A DNA stretch of 64,000 bases from Buddleja alternifolia (GCA_019426215.1 CM033400.1:19452568-19516567); one strand, 5' to 3'. Positions 1 through 13,275 are shown, counted from the first letter of the stretch. A program made the numbers and translations. The notes: generated from the letters alone by a model not told the origin.

Positions 1-1245
1 ATTAATAGAGCTTCGACCTTAGGCACTGCTCTAGATTCAATCGGGAGATTAGATAGAGGGATGTTACTTATGCGAGGATCAAGATCGCAAAAGGCGTATC
101 TTCACTTTCGTTTTATCTAGGTCTTCGGGACCCTGTGCTAGGTGGGCAACCGCGATTTGTAAGTGCCGAGAACTAACTTCGTGACTAATTCGAGGCTTGA
201 TTAAATCAAAGAATTGATTTAATCTAATACTTTCCATTTTAGGAAAGTACACTAGCACTGTGGGAAGGTGTACTTACTACTAGATAGAAACGAGCCTAAG
301 GGGTCACACACTAACTCAAGAGAGTCACTGCTTGAATAGATGTGATTAATCAATTTTGAGGAAATTGAGGGAATTAGGAAAGTGTAGTACTTTCCTAATA
401 TGGAATATAAATTAATTGAAGGATTCAATTAATTTTACTCTTTTAATTAATCTTGTATAATTAGTTAAATTACTAGATCTAGTAGAGTTCAAGTATTTTA
501 TTTAATTGGGTAGAGCCCAAGTTAAATAAATAAATGTTGGAATTAGTTGGTTCGATTTAATTTGACTTGTATTTAATTGATGGGTTGAGCCTATAATTAA
601 ATTGAGAAGTCAAAATTAAATCCTAGAGCCCAATTCTCTTGTGTTGACCGATTTTTTATGAGTAAAAGGGAGGGGGCATTTTTTTATGTGGTGGGGGAGG
701 AAAAGAGTTTTCCCCTCCTCCAAGTCTTCATAGGATAAGGATTACTAGAGAGTTTGGGAGAAAGGAAGTTTCCTTTTCCTAATCGGACTCTAGGTAATCT
801 TCACCTATAAATAAGAGATGAAGAAGACTAAATAAGGATGAATAATTGCTGGAAAAATTCGCCCCCCTTCTTAGACCTAAAAATCGGTCACCACTCTCTC
901 CCTTTCCAACAAGACGTCGTTCTATTCATGTGTTGAATTAAATGACTTAGAAAATATTCCTACCATTCACATAATCAAGCCTAAGTTAAGCTTAGAATCG
1001 TTTTGTTGTCTAGCACGCAAGGCAAGACGATTGGTGACTTGAACGAGGTGTGGATACATCTTAGAGGTGCGACGCTTGGAGCACTCTAAACCGGGAGATA
1101 CGAAAAGACGGCAGGCAATTTCTCACCCAAGGGAAATTGTGTGGATTTGCACCATAGGGCTGCTGAGATCCAAAGTACGAGGTGAAACGAAATTTTTTCC
1201 AATTCCAATCCTTTGTATCTCTGGTACAAGCAATCCAAACATCAC
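1..1245 (+). mobile_element. Copia-like LTR fragment, plus sense
   Basis: This stretch is homologous, in opposite orientation, to about 1,250-3,140. Both share the landmarks of a tract reading taggtcttcg, a 'tgtacttactactag' segment and a 'tacatcttagaggtgcgacg'-type tail. A TATA-like tataaata at about 807-814 fits an LTR promoter on the plus strand. No coding sequence is visible; short ORFs here are chance. The copy is cut by the window's left edge, so its start is unknown. Assignment to copia is inferred from the similar LTR context downstream. Confidence 0.5.
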
Positions 1246-3142
1246 CTTTAAGATGTATCCACACCTCTGTATAATTTTCAATAATTCTATATGTGGTGCT
1301 ATTCTAGATCTAATATAGGATTATGAATATATGAAGGTAGGAATATTATATGTGAAAGATTAAGCTCAACACATGAGCAATATCTTGTCAAAAATAAGAG
1401 GGAACGGGATGGCTATTTTGGAGGAGGAGGAGGACAAAAATTCCTCCTTATTTTTCTTAGTGTTGGACGAAAATCAGGAGAATGAGAAAGTGTTTATGTG
1501 TTTCTCTTAACACGCATATTTATACGAAGACTCCTAAGTTAGTTTACTTGGAAGACAAGAATAAATCAAATCTCCAAAATTTGACTTTCTTTAATCCTAG
1601 ATAAACTATAACTAGGAGTTTCCTTGTTATTAGGAACTTAGTCAACAAGTCAACTAAATCCTACCTTATCTCAAAATATTTTCCTTGGTTCTCCTAGATC
1701 AGGACTTAATTTCTCCCTTAACTTTTCGTCCAACACACCTCCTAGCATTTCTTGGAGTCCAAGAATTTTATCTTTTGATTTAATTCTTAACTCCTATTTA
1801 ATTGAATAGTCCAACTAATTTAATTAAATCCCAAATACTTTAATTATTATAAGTTGAATTATTATTTAATTTTATTTAATTTCTGGCCCATGCCTAATTA
1901 AATAAAAGCATTGGATTCTACTAGGTCCATTAATTAATTAATCTAACTTGATTAATTAAACAATTCAATTAATTGATCTTCCATCAATTAATTAATGTTC
2001 TCAATTAGGAAAGTACTATACTTTTCTAATTTCCTCAATAACCCCATTGATCAATCATGTCACATAAGCAGACCTTTCGGAGTTTAGTGTGGGACTCCTT
2101 AGGCACGTCCATGTACTAGTAGTAAGTACACTTTTCTCAAGTGTTAGTAAAATAGAAATTACTTGATTAAATCACACTTGATTCAATCCGACCATGAATT
2201 ATTCACCATAGGTACTCACAAATCAAGGTCACAGTCTAGCAACAGGTCTCGAAGACCTAGAATCAAATGAAAGTAAAGATGCAAGCCTATCATAATCACT
2301 CCCTCCATCATATCTCTTGGATTAGAGTCTAGAGTAATGGCTTAGTTGAAACTCTTATCGACTCAATCTCTATGTTTTTCACTTTAAATGATATCGATTC
2401 TTACAATCCAAATGGAGAAACCCTCCGCCTCTTTGGATTACCATACTTTGGCCAAAGTTTCCTTGAATCGATTCGTTGAGTAAAACATAGAAGATGTCTG
2501 ATTCGCTAGACTAGTGATGGATCCCTACTTGGTCTCTCATGTACCTTCGTCTATAATCATTTTGTACTCAAGATATTCCATATAGAGACTCGCAAAAGGA
2601 ATCATGAGATAAGTCAAAGTATAATTGACTATGCACAAGGTAACCTAAGGAACCTCAATTCCATAACGATTACTCTTATGCCTATGTGATTATTGGAAGT
2701 TCCACATTCGATTAGGAAATCCATCTTAGGAACTTCCGGTGGGGTCATTCAATTTACTCATTATCCAAATGACAACCCTCATACACATAAGGTTTTCAAC
2801 CTATGGAACAAGGCACAGCCTCTTAGGACATATGTGTGCAAGCAAGTCTTTCCGGCCCTGTCAATATCCTCATCTTGATGGACCCTTTGACGACTTGGAA
2901 TCATTTTAGAATCACGACCTTGGAGACATATTCCATCATCGTCATTCTCGATGTCCGATGATGTCCCTTAGTCATATGTGATTCACGAGATTTTATTCCA
3001 AGCTATGTAATGACAATTAAACAATAAAGAATACCATAAATAGAAACTGATTTTGTTTATTAGAATAAGATTGCTACATAGAGTTTATTACAGAGTAATG
3101 ATGCCCAAATAATTGGTGCACCGGGAACCTACTCTATCATAT
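1246..3142 (-). mobile_element. Copia-like LTR fragment, minus sense
   Basis: This is the same LTR family as 1-1,245, inverted. A TATA-like box on the minus strand lies near 1,518-1,530 (cgtataaatatgcg read on minus). The right end, near 3,115-3,142, carries 'gcaccgggaacctactctatca'-like sequence that recurs at about 5,350-5,376 and 11,920-11,945, marking a family-specific LTR terminus. It is non-coding; the inside half is truncated at the inverted junction near 1,249. Confidence 0.5.
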
Positions 3143-3233
3143 AAGCAGTCTGATTATGATAAAGTTAATATTTTATTTGACATTCTTTATTTTTAAATGT
3201 TTATTATACTGCTTCAAATAAATTCCATTAGAC

Positions 3234-4039
3234 TGTTGAGATTAGTACAACCCCCGGGGACACCGACGCAGCGGAACACATATAATTTCAAAAATTAAAG
3301 CGGAATTCCTAAAATTAGGGCTAGGTTGACATGGTACCATCGGATTCAAAACTATCCTAGGAGAAAGTTTACTCGTGTTCACCTCTTGTAAACCTTAAAG
3401 CACCAACGTCTTTTTAAGCTTCTCCTTGCTATAGTCTTCGAATTAATTTGCCCTAGCGCCCCAAGCGTTGCGCCTCTGAGATGTATCCACACCCTATCTT
3501 GTACCCTCAATTATCTCCACCAATGCTAGCAAGGAGAATATCGCATCTTGGCTTTTTAGGAAAAAGGGTTTGAAATTATTTAAGTGTTCTTCGCACTCAA
3601 AACATGAGTTTGAAGAAATAGTATGAAAGAAAATTGGGAGAGAATAATAGAAAAGGTGTTTTTCTCAAAAAACTTGTTTTTCTTTTCAAAAACCAAAACT
3701 AATTCAAAGTCACTTTTTCCATTTTTCATTAGGTTTTAAAAGAGGTGAAATATACATGTATATATAGAGTCCACCTAGGGTTAAAACCCAAGGTGGGTAC
3801 ATGCCTACTTCTCCCCTAAAAAATAGGGAGTAGGCGTGTACATATGTATATATGTACATGCATTTCCTTTTTCTTTTATTCTCTTCCTTGTTTAGTTGGA
3901 CTATTTCCAACTAACTAGATATTACCATATCTAATAATATCCTAACATATATCAAAAAGGAATCCTTTCCACATCCATTAATTTACTACTTTAATTAATT
4001 TAGGATTCTACCAAATATATTTATAGGATATTAATTAAA

Positions 4040-4071
<32 letters not shown>

Positions 4072-5376
4072 TTAACAAACTTGGTGAGCAAGATAAATAT
4101 TTCCACCAAATCTACATACATAATACACATGTGCACTATGTATATATATATATATATATATTATTTTATTTTCTTTTCCCTAATTAATTAATTAGACCTT
4201 CCCGATTTAATATTCTAATATTAAATTATAGGACCACTAATTAACTAGTTAAATTAATTCCTTTTCCTTGATTAATTAAATCCAATTAATTAATCTCACC
4301 ATTAATTCACAAAGAATTAATTAGCCAAAAGGTACTACACTAAGTTATGTGTGTGACCTCTTAGGCTCGTTGTCAAGCTAGCAATAAGTCCCCGAAGGCT
4401 CGATTAATTATTCTAAATAATTAACTAGTCCTTGAATTAATTTCACCAAATTAATCCAAGACACCTATTGGTCATGGTTCGATGTCTAGCAACATCGCCA
4501 CGATACCTAGACGTCAACGATGAAAAGCAAAAACCTATCCGAGTTGCGATCGTCATGTGAGTAGAATCCTTCATCAATTTTCCATCCATGGTCTAGGGTA
4601 TGGCGACGGTCGAACCCTAATAACCTTGGAAACTATGACTATGTTGTGACATCTAATGATCCAGTCTTCCAATCCGGGATAACCATTCCCTCTCAGAAAA
4701 CAATTGCTTTTTTCAAAGGCTTTTCACGATCATTTAGATTCACGCAACAGCATAGGAAATACCGAGTACTGGTGACCCTGGATGAATCCCTCTCCGACTG
4801 CCATTTGTTCCATTGCACTACCACTCTATACCCAACATACACGCCTTATGACTCTCCTAGAGTGCACGTGCATATCAAAGCAGAGTGGGTAGTGCCCTTT
4901 CCAAATGACATCTTTGGTCTAAGGATTAATCTCACACTATAAAACCCAAGGACTCCATGTTCGATAGCACCAAATAGGAGTCCTTATGCAGGGTCGTTCA
5001 ATTTCATAATCCAGTATGAATCTTCATACATGTATTGCCTTACAAGGCATCAACAATGGAACGCGTCGACTTCTAAGAGTTACATGTATGAACAAGTCTT
5101 GACGAGGCCAAGGATATCCCACATCTCACAGCCTCTATGACTTGGAACAATATTTAGGATTATAGTCTTTAAGAGCATTCCATATGTTTTCCCTGACCAC
5201 CTCCCCTAACCATATGTAATCCATGGGATCTTTATCTATACTATCAATAGTTATAACAATAAAGAAGCATACCATAAATAAAAGATTCAATATATTTAAA
5301 ACAAAACTGTCATAGTGTTTACGTTAAATATGGCTGAGCCCAAAACAATTGGCTCGCCGGGCACCTAACACTATCA
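3234..5376 (-). mobile_element. Copia-like LTR, minus sense
   Basis: The right terminus (ctatca on plus, i.e. TGATAG on minus) matches the ends at about 3,142 and 11,943. The left part holds 'gcctctgagatgtatccaca', homologous to the junction sequence at 1,249. A minus-strand TATA-like tract lies near 3,755-3,770. (TA)n runs occur at about 4,040-4,075 and 4,140-4,162. No flanking target duplication was recognised, so the outer ends are approximate. The ORF at 4,646-4,942 shows no recognisable domain. Confidence 0.45.
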
Positions 5377-5423
5377 TAGACAACACCACAGCTATGAGCA
5401 TCATGTCGTTCATTGGGTATAGG

Positions 5424-6937
5424 TTGTTAGGAATTCGATCAGATGCGTAGCGGAAGACGAACATTCATGGATCCCTAAAGCTGGATCACTTTATGGTGTT
5501 TAATAATTTTATATAAACAAAAACATGAACACAACGATTTACCATTATCGAAGCATGATCTGTTCCTTGATCTATTGTCTACACAGGAGCAATCCCCAGA
5601 CTCCTGCCTCACGATATCATGCCGGAATAAGACTTGAAGAAAATCCACCTCCTTTGGCTCCATGGCCGACGGCTATAAGAGGAAAAGAAGAGAGAATTTT
5701 CTCTTCTTTTCTTTGTTGTCAAGTTTATTATGAGTGACTTAGCCTTTTCCACTAGGTATCATGTATTTATAAGGAATGATTGGCTTCGAATTAATTAATT
5801 CTTTGAGCCTATCAAGTCCTATTGTACACGCCTAATTCATCCCTATTGGACCAAGTTGACTTTGAATTTAGTCCAATTATTAATTAAGTCCAACATAGTT
5901 TAATCTAATTAGAATATGATATTAATTAATAAGCAACTAAACTAATTAATCTAATAATTAATTTAGGTAGGATGAATATAATAAATACATCCAATTATTT
6001 ATTATTAATTTATTTTTATTAATCTAATTAATCAAATAAATTATTTGTCCATCAAATGACAAATTATCTAATTTATATTATTTGACAGCGAAAGGATTTC
6101 TTGGCTTAATTTCTTGAAAGCACGACTCTCTAGGTTCGTCTCAATTGGTATTAGGAGGAGACCAAGGATGTGAGTGTTACCTAGCCAGTCTCTTGGACTC
6201 ACATCGAAACTCAATTGAGATCAAATCAAAAAGATTATATATGAACATTTAGGTCACAGACACCCTGTGAGTATAAGCCTTTAACCGTAACATCGTGATC
6301 GAGCGAGAGTCATTGATTGTGTCAAACTCACAGGACTCGATGTTGTACTCAATGAATCATAGTAGATGAAATTATTAAACTATCCTTATGTAGAATTGGA
6401 TCTAACTACTCTACTGACCGACTTGATGTCACAAGTACATCTTCAACTTGATTCCTCAAGTCTAAGGTTCACGCATACCTATCACAACTTATCAGTTGTA
6501 TCATTTACTGTCAGTGAGTGAAAACCCATATGATGAAATTGATGCGAGTCGTGTCCGAACATATCAGTCTAACTGAGGTGTCTATGACATAAGTTCCCAC
6601 TACCATTCCCACAGTGTTTGACTGGCACTTTCTCTGTCAAAACTTATATCATACAAGTCTTTATCCAGTATTGATATGTAGTCAATACTCTCTTCGACTT
6701 GCGAAACAATTTTAGATAATAAGGATCAAACTCTTCTAGTGACATTCTTCCTAACCCATAGGAAGTAGAAGGTTTGCCTTATTATCAAAGACTTTACGTT
6801 GTTTATTAAAACCTTACAAATGCGTATAAGAAAACAACAAAATAATGCCTTATATTACGAAAAGATATTGTTTAGTTACAAGTCAATGCCCTATAAATCT
6901 ATCATCTTTATGGCATTTGAGGGCATACACTCTAACA
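5424..6937 (-). mobile_element. LTR related to the 32-41 kb copia element
   Basis: On the plus strand it runs from tgttaggaattcg to gggcatacactctaaca. The interior is collinear with the LTRs at 32,062 and 39,621: the same 'atggccgacggcta' segment, a minus-strand TATA (ttataaatacat) near 5,763-5,775, the 'gtcatt..tgtcaaactcaca' block and the 'cttctagtg..cattcttcct' block. It ends abruptly at 6,937, where sequence from the middle of another LTR begins, so it was probably inserted into that second LTR. Flanks give no clear 5-bp duplication. Confidence 0.5.
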
Positions 6938-7560
6938 GTTAACTCGTCACTACTCAAACAGTGAATCTCATATTGGCAATCACCATACAATTGCCAATTG
7001 TCCTACTGAACCGTACTTCGAGGTTGATCCCACTAAAGGGTAAATTGGATCTAACTACTCTAATAACTCATTCAGTGTTACAAGTTTAATCTTCGTGAAT
7101 CCTCAGGTCTAAGGCTCACGCACATTACCATGTCCATTTATTTAATCATTGACAGTCAACAAGTAATTACCTATGTGATTGAATTACGGCGAGCCGTGTT
7201 CGAATATATCAATTCCACTGATATATCTATGACCAAGCTCCCACCATCCAAAGTGACCGACTGACACTCCTTGTCAAAGCTTGCGTCATACAAGTCTGGT
7301 CTTAATACCCAATTAAGACTCTTCGACTTGCAAACTCCAATTGAAGTAACCAAGGAACCGATACTTCTAGTGTCCTTCTCCTCTAACCATTGAGGAGTAG
7401 AAGCTTCCTCTTGATTACTAGGGACTTATTTTTTTAATACTTATATTAATGTCATCAAGATTGATATGAACAAAACAAATACCTTTATTGATTCGTACAA
7501 TATAAATCAGTGCCCTACAAGTTCTAACTCCTCATTGGCATCGAGGGCACATACCTAGCA
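6938..7560 (-). mobile_element. Distal part of a second copia-like LTR
   Basis: It is collinear with 33,207-33,839 of the intact element (starts 'ttaactcgtcactac', ends 'gggcacatacctagca'). It is followed directly by atctcccacttgcactcat, matching the polypurine tract and start of the internal region at 33,840. This LTR therefore belongs to the degraded internal remnant that follows. Its other half is displaced or lost beyond the LTR copy at 5,424-6,937. Confidence 0.5.
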
Positions 7561-10010
7561 ATCTCCCACTTGCACTCATTGCCAACTGCTATGGTATCTA
7601 CTACATATCCTCTAAGGATTTCATTCTAGCACCGCCTGAGATATTGGACTTAGTGAGTGGGCCAGCCATGCTTCGGCTGAGGCTATTTTCTAATTGGCAA
7701 TATTGCATTTCCAACGACCATTCAAAAGTGAAGTAATATCTCTTTTTCCATACCTTTCATGAGACCTTTTATTCCCCGGCCTGTGCATAGCTCCTTTCGT
7801 GTCACAGTAAAGTGCCAACGCGAGCTCCATGTTTAGGGAGTACTTGAAGTTTCACCATGAACTTCTAGATCCAAACAGTTTCCATCCCAACCCCTAAGGA
7901 AGTCACGTATTCGATGGTGAGTATGGAATCTGCAAAATGGTGTAAGACTATTAAAAGCAAAGATGGACTTTGTCAAGTCTAGAACCTAGTAGATTGATTG
8001 TGACTTCCACTTATTCCTCTACTACAGCATACAACCATATCCTCTTAGGTGGTGGGATACTCTATCAGACCAATTCGTTGGTTGTGTGTGTCATAGCGGG
8101 TTTGATTCAAATTTCTGGAATAGTAGTCTCCAAAAGAGTTTCATTTTTATTCTTACAGAACAACCTTTCTACCATCTTTCCAAGGAAACCTTTCTTGAGA
8201 GAGTGAGCCTCTAAGACCATAGTGGTCTTTCGATCATTACATAGGTAGTAGGGTTATCCCTTAGATTTACTCGAGATAGTCAAAATGTCCTCTTCTTTAG
8301 AAATTTTAACCTCCAATTTTTCTACCTTTGTCTTTTCTACGTCAAATGGGCATCCCCATATCTCTTCGTATAAAGATTAGGCTTCCTCTAATGTCATATC
8401 TTATATAGCGTCTGAGGAATGAATTTGGAGGGACTTCTTATTCAATATGCTCCTATGAGCAGCGCATGACGACATTGAATTGGGTAATTTCTTATAGAAG
8501 GAATCATGTCTAATAGTTCTTCGTTACTTCATACTTATTGCCTTATTCAGTTGTGGAATTACTGGAAGCGTTAGCTGTGAAGCCATGTCACATTCTCCTA
8601 AGAATGAATTGGCTCGGGCGACCATATATTTCCCATATCGATCTAATCGCAATATCATTATATGATGCCCTCTAGAGTCAGTATAAATCAAATTTTAATA
8701 CTTGAGTGGCCCTCTAAACATGTTCGCGGTGGAGAGGCATTTGACTTCTCTGCATATGAGATAAGATTCCAATGTTTGGATAGGGAACTAATCCCAATGG
8801 TCTTGTGTTCCCATGTTTCTCTTAACTTGTGGATCTTATGCTCTCACATGTATGATCAAATCTTAGGTGCCAATCAATACTACGTTCTCTAGTTTGTGTT
8901 CAAATTACACTTATTCTAGACATTCAACTTTGTTCAAACAAATCAACGATGATGCGTTGTCCTTACAATTATTTCAAAAATAATTTCATTGAAGTTAATA
9001 CCAAAAATTTCTCAAAGAAATATGTTTCCAGGCCAAGTCTAAGATCAACATTTATTTGGCAAAACAAGATAATCATCTTAGGTTGTGACATGTCCAGAAT
9101 TAAAAGAACAGAGGTGAATCCTAAGTTAACTCTACCAACACTATGTATGATTCCAACATTGATCACTTCTTATTCTTCCAGATTTCTACTTCCTTCTAGA
9201 TCTCCATTCAAAATTCTAAATATGAGTACCATCTCTGGGATCTAGAATGCAAGAAGTGAGAAAATCAATCATAGGATGTTAGTTCCTAAAACATAAAATT
9301 CTATATCTTATACGCCTCTTTCAAAAACCCTACTCATCGCCCCTCCTTGGGGCATGAGTAATGCTTGCCTCAAGCATACAACATTATGACTCTTAACTGG
9401 GGACTATTCTCAAGTTTTTGAGTCAATAAAAGAAGTTAGGCCAATGATGACGATGTTCTCGAACTTAATAATGGGTTATTTGTCTAACAAGAGAGATAAT
9501 AACAATTCAGAAAATAAACTAAGATTCAACTAGAAAATTATATTACATCCAAGTGAAATTAGGACTTTAATCTTCACTTGGCTCCCACTACATTTTTTGA
9601 AACATTGCACTCTCACTGCAGTAATCGTAGATCTCGTTGGACTGATTTCGTAGTGGATGATTAAGTTCTTTAATAAATCCGGTGAGTTGCAACCCTCTGA
9701 CTATATATAGCTCACTAGATTCATCAAAATGACAATCCTTGCCAGCCTCGTCTAACGAGGCGATTCAATCTCGTTTGGCTCATAGATCACGTGACCGCAA
9801 CCCTCTGTTGATATATAGGACATAAATTAATGAAGCAGAAAAGGCCTAGCAATTCTACTACACATGTTTTCCATGGACTTCTACTAAATTGGGTCGAGCC
9901 AATGACCCAATTATGGGTTAGGGGGCCTAAAATATCTCCATCTAATGTCTAACTTCATGGCTTCTAGCTCCAAGCAGATCTTCTATCTCTATCTCTAAGG
10001 CCCTAATCTA
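7561..10010 (-). pseudogene. Degraded copia gag-pol internal region
   Basis: The DNA follows the internal region of the 32-41 kb element in the same order. The RNase H end 'cattctagcaccgcctg' at about 7,620 matches 33,901. An integrase-like patch at about 8,340 (ggcatccccatatctc) matches the 35,805 region. The leader/gag-proximal part at 9,540-9,780 (cacttggctcccactacat) matches about 38,100-38,290. No reading frame longer than 98 codons survives, and large parts are missing or rearranged. It is a dead minus-sense remnant. Confidence 0.5.
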
Positions 10011-11590
10011 ATTATTACATAGAAAAACATCATTGATAGATATCTATGAAAATAAGATACAAGCTGGGGGTTCAAATCTCGGGCCGATACAACCCAGATA
10101 AAACTCAAAGCAATAAACCCTAGTCCATGTAAGGCATCCCACAATAAACGCATCAAAGCATTAAATAAACTATTTAAAATTATGTTGGTACTAAAGTAAA
10201 TTAGAATCAAATTTTAATTTTCACATAATTAAATCCAATTTAACTATGAAAAAATTAGATCCAATCTTAATTTTGATGGGAGGATTAAATCTAATTAAGT
10301 CAAAGCTTAATTAAATCCCATTTAACTACAATGGGTAACTTAAATCCAATTTAATTATGACAAAATTAAATCCAATCTTAATTTTGATGGGATGATTAAA
10401 TCTAATTTAATCAAAGAGTAATTAAATCACATTTAACTACAATGGGTAAATTAAATCTAGTTTACTCATTAATTAGATCAAACATAATTATAGAGAGATT
10501 AAATTAAATGAGAAGATTAAATCTAATTTAATAATTTATGATTAATTCCACAACTTAGATACATTATAATCAAATCAACTTTTAATTCTAATAAAAATAC
10601 CAATTCCTTTTTAATCAAATTTGAATGAAATCTAATATAATTTTAACCATAAATGCAAATATAATTTAATCTTTATTGAATAATTAAATCTAATTTTACT
10701 CTTACATCAAACATAATTATAGAGAGATTAAATTTAATTTAATTTAATCATTTATAATAAATTCAAACTTAGATATATCATAAGCAAATCAAATTTAATT
10801 TAGATGGAAAGACCAAGTTAATCAAAGTTGAATTAAATCAAATTTAATTTTAATCATAAATCAAATTTAATTTAATCTTTATGGAATAATTAAATCTAAT
10901 TTTATTATCCCAAGTAAATCCAATTCAACTGAAATAATTGAAGCCAATTTAAATTAGACAAATTAAATAAAATTTAATTGTAACAAATTAAATCTAATTT
11001 AATAACAACAAAATTAAATTTGATTAAATCTAATTTAATTTGATGTGTTGATTAATTTCAATTTAATTAGATTGTCTAATTTCACATCGGTATAGTAAAT
11101 CAAATTTTATTAACACAACTAATCCAATTTCATTAAAATCGAAGGTTAAATTTAAAAGGGGGTTATGAATTAATTCATTGGACTAGATCATGTGTATTGG
11201 GTCAAACCAGAAATGAAAAATTGCTAGGTAAGGCCCAGCAATCCTGGTCCATGTGCGCTGGCCAACCCAACACACACAAGCATGTTGGGTGAAGCCCATC
11301 GCTCGATCCCTTATGCTAGGCCAAGCCCAGCCTTAGAATTAATTCTTAGGTTGGGTCTAACCCAACAACTTAACACTTCTGTCCACTAGGGAAAAAGTCC
11401 ACCCAGCCGTCTAGCTGGCGCCCAGCGTCGACGGCGGCGTCTAGGCCAGTTGCCGCTGCGTCGTCAGGCGCCGCAATGACGGCGGCTCCTCCTCACATCA
11501 AATCGACGCTTGAAGCGCTGCCGAGTCATTCAAGGCCATGTGGCTGTGCAAATTTGATTTACACAGCCCACCTTCTTCAAGGCACTGGGC
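10011..11590. other. AT-rich leader-like tract, no gene
   Basis: 10,180-11,160 is a low-complexity mosaic of short motifs such as 'aaatctaatttaatt' and 'attaaatccaatttaa' repeated dozens of times. It is comparable to the AT-rich 5' leader of the intact copia element at about 38,760-39,000. 11,200-11,590 is more GC-rich with no ORF of note. It probably continues the 7.5-10 kb remnant, though that assignment is inference. Confidence 0.35.
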
Positions 11591-11945
11591 GGTGACCATC
11601 TTCTAGAATTAACGTATATATCAAAGTGTAGTGGGCAGTATACCTTTCATACATGAGATCTCATGTTAGAAGACTAATCCCATATATCACATTTTCTATG
11701 ACTTAGAACATGGTTTTAGGATTACAACCCTTGAGAGCGTTCCACATTCAGCACCCCTGCACGACGACCACTCTCCTGGCCATAATTAATCCATGGGAAA
11801 TTTGTCTCGACTAGTTAAAGAATATGTGATAAAGACGGGGTTTCCAATGATTGATTCGAGATAATATCAAAGACAAGACTGTTATAGTATTTTCAATTTA
11901 ATGGTCAAGCCAATAGATGGCTCGCCGGCCACCCAACACTATCAT
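11591..11945 (-). mobile_element. Truncated LTR end
   Basis: About 350 bp are homologous to 4,880-5,376: both carry a 'gtgggcagta' / 'gtgggtagtg' segment, a 'cacat..ctatgacttagaacat' segment and the terminal 'ggctcgccgg..acccaacactatca'. It is the terminus-proximal part of the same LTR family as 3,234-5,376; the rest is missing. Confidence 0.45.
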
Positions 11946-12070
11946 TCAGCACTTCCACACTACTACATGTCTGGCTGCCCAATCTTTCATCTAGTGCTTG
12001 AGAATGTTTGATAAAGTGGCTCGGATATAAAATTAAAAGACATTACATTTTTTATTTTCTTTTCATATTC

Positions 12071-12074
<4 letters not shown>

Positions 12075-12108
<34 letters not shown>
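12075..12108. repeat. (AT)n microsatellite
   Basis: An uninterrupted alternating AT run of about 34 bp. Similar shorter TA runs occur at 15,474, 19,928, 23,455, 25,107, 45,658 and 48,000. Confidence 0.9.
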
Positions 12109-12111
<3 letters not shown>

Positions 12112-12159
12112 TGACACAATTCACACATCACACACACACTTAGAGACAGACATACACAC

Positions 12160-12378
12160 AGACATGTTCTTGTAGTTCCAGCAGCCTCCTTCTCTGGACA
12201 GCGTCATTCTCCCGGCGCCTACGTCTCTCCCCCCCACCCCCTCCCCAATCCCTTTCATCTCGATTGTCCCCTTCACCAACCTTTCTCCCCTCATCTCTTC
12301 TATTTTGTTTTCTCCTTTCTCTTGGGCGAGCTTCCCCGTCTAGTACCCTCCGGCGAATGGTTGCGCCAATGGTGCCTC
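12160..12378. repeat. Pyrimidine-rich block, direct copy 1
   Basis: It starts 'cagacatgttcttgtagttc' and ends near 'ggcgaatggttgcgcca..cct'. A second direct copy starts at about 13,172 and resumes at 14,702 after an LTR insertion. No protein function is visible; the 98-codon minus ORF over this block is compositional. Confidence 0.6.
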
Positions 12379-13169
12379 CATTCGATGCTGCACCAGGTGT
12401 GGCACATCGGGTGCCATAGAGGGTCACATGTGTCACCCTCCATTATTTAATTGTTTTGCTTGTTTTTTGCTTTTTACTTTTTTCTATATTCTTTCTCTTA
12501 TTCATTTTTTTCTATTTTTATTCTTTTACTTGTATCTTGTCTTGAGAATTTAATAAAACATTTTCTTCCTAATCATTATGTGTTATATTTTTGAATAATA
12601 CTAAGCACTTCGATATTTTATTATACTTTTTTTTAGTTTAAGTTCTAAATAATTTAAATGGCGAGATTTTATAATTAAAATATGATTCAATCAATCCTAC
12701 TTGAATTGTTCAGTTTAAAGATATAACTAATTGATTTTATGTTAATATTTGTTTTTTTTTGTTGGTATTTTAATATTTATCCACTCGTAAATGTTGTGTT
12801 GGCTTGAATTTTGAATATTAATTCATTCAAATTTCAATTTGAAAATTCTTTTACTTAAATTTCAATTTAAAATTATGACAAGTTATGATTTTGCCTTTTT
12901 ATTTAGAGTCTTATAAGGTCTGTGCGACCCATGATTAAAAAAATTATCTGTCCGAATTTGTCGGTTCAGGGTATCCCCTTCGTCTAAAATTAAAAATAAA
13001 AAATAAGAACAAAACTATTGAAAAAGATTAAGATAAAGAATTTGACAAACGAATTTAAAAGAAAATAAGTCAAAAAAATAAGAAAACTAAAGAAAAGGCA
13101 AAAAAAAAAAATGGGAGGGTGACACATGTCACCCTCTACCACACCCGGTGTGGGGTGTGGCATCGAATG
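12379..13169. repeat. AT-rich segment between ~60-bp inverted repeats
   Basis: The left arm 12,379-12,442 (ccattcgatgctgcacc ... cacatgtgtcaccctcc) is the imperfect reverse complement of the right arm at about 13,111-13,169. The ~670 bp between them are AT-rich with no gene. The shape resembles a terminal-inverted-repeat element lying between two direct copies of the pyrimidine-rich block, but I found no matching target duplication, so the class is open. Confidence 0.4.
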
Positions 13170-13275
13170 GACAGACATGTTCATGTAGTTCCAGCAACCT
13201 CCTTATCTGGACAGCGTCATTCTCCTAGAGCCGACATCTCCCCCCCCCCCCTTCCCCCCATCCCCTTCCTCTCAA
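13170..13275. repeat. Pyrimidine-rich block, copy 2, left part
   Basis: This is a direct copy of 12,160 onward (cagacatgttcatgtagttc). It is interrupted at 'ctcaa' by the LTR at 13,276 and continues at 14,702. Confidence 0.55.

Noticed and set aside
12140..12436. Arg/Gly-rich 98-codon minus ORF
   Set aside because: It reads through a pyrimidine-rich repeat that exists in two copies; the second copy does not keep the frame.
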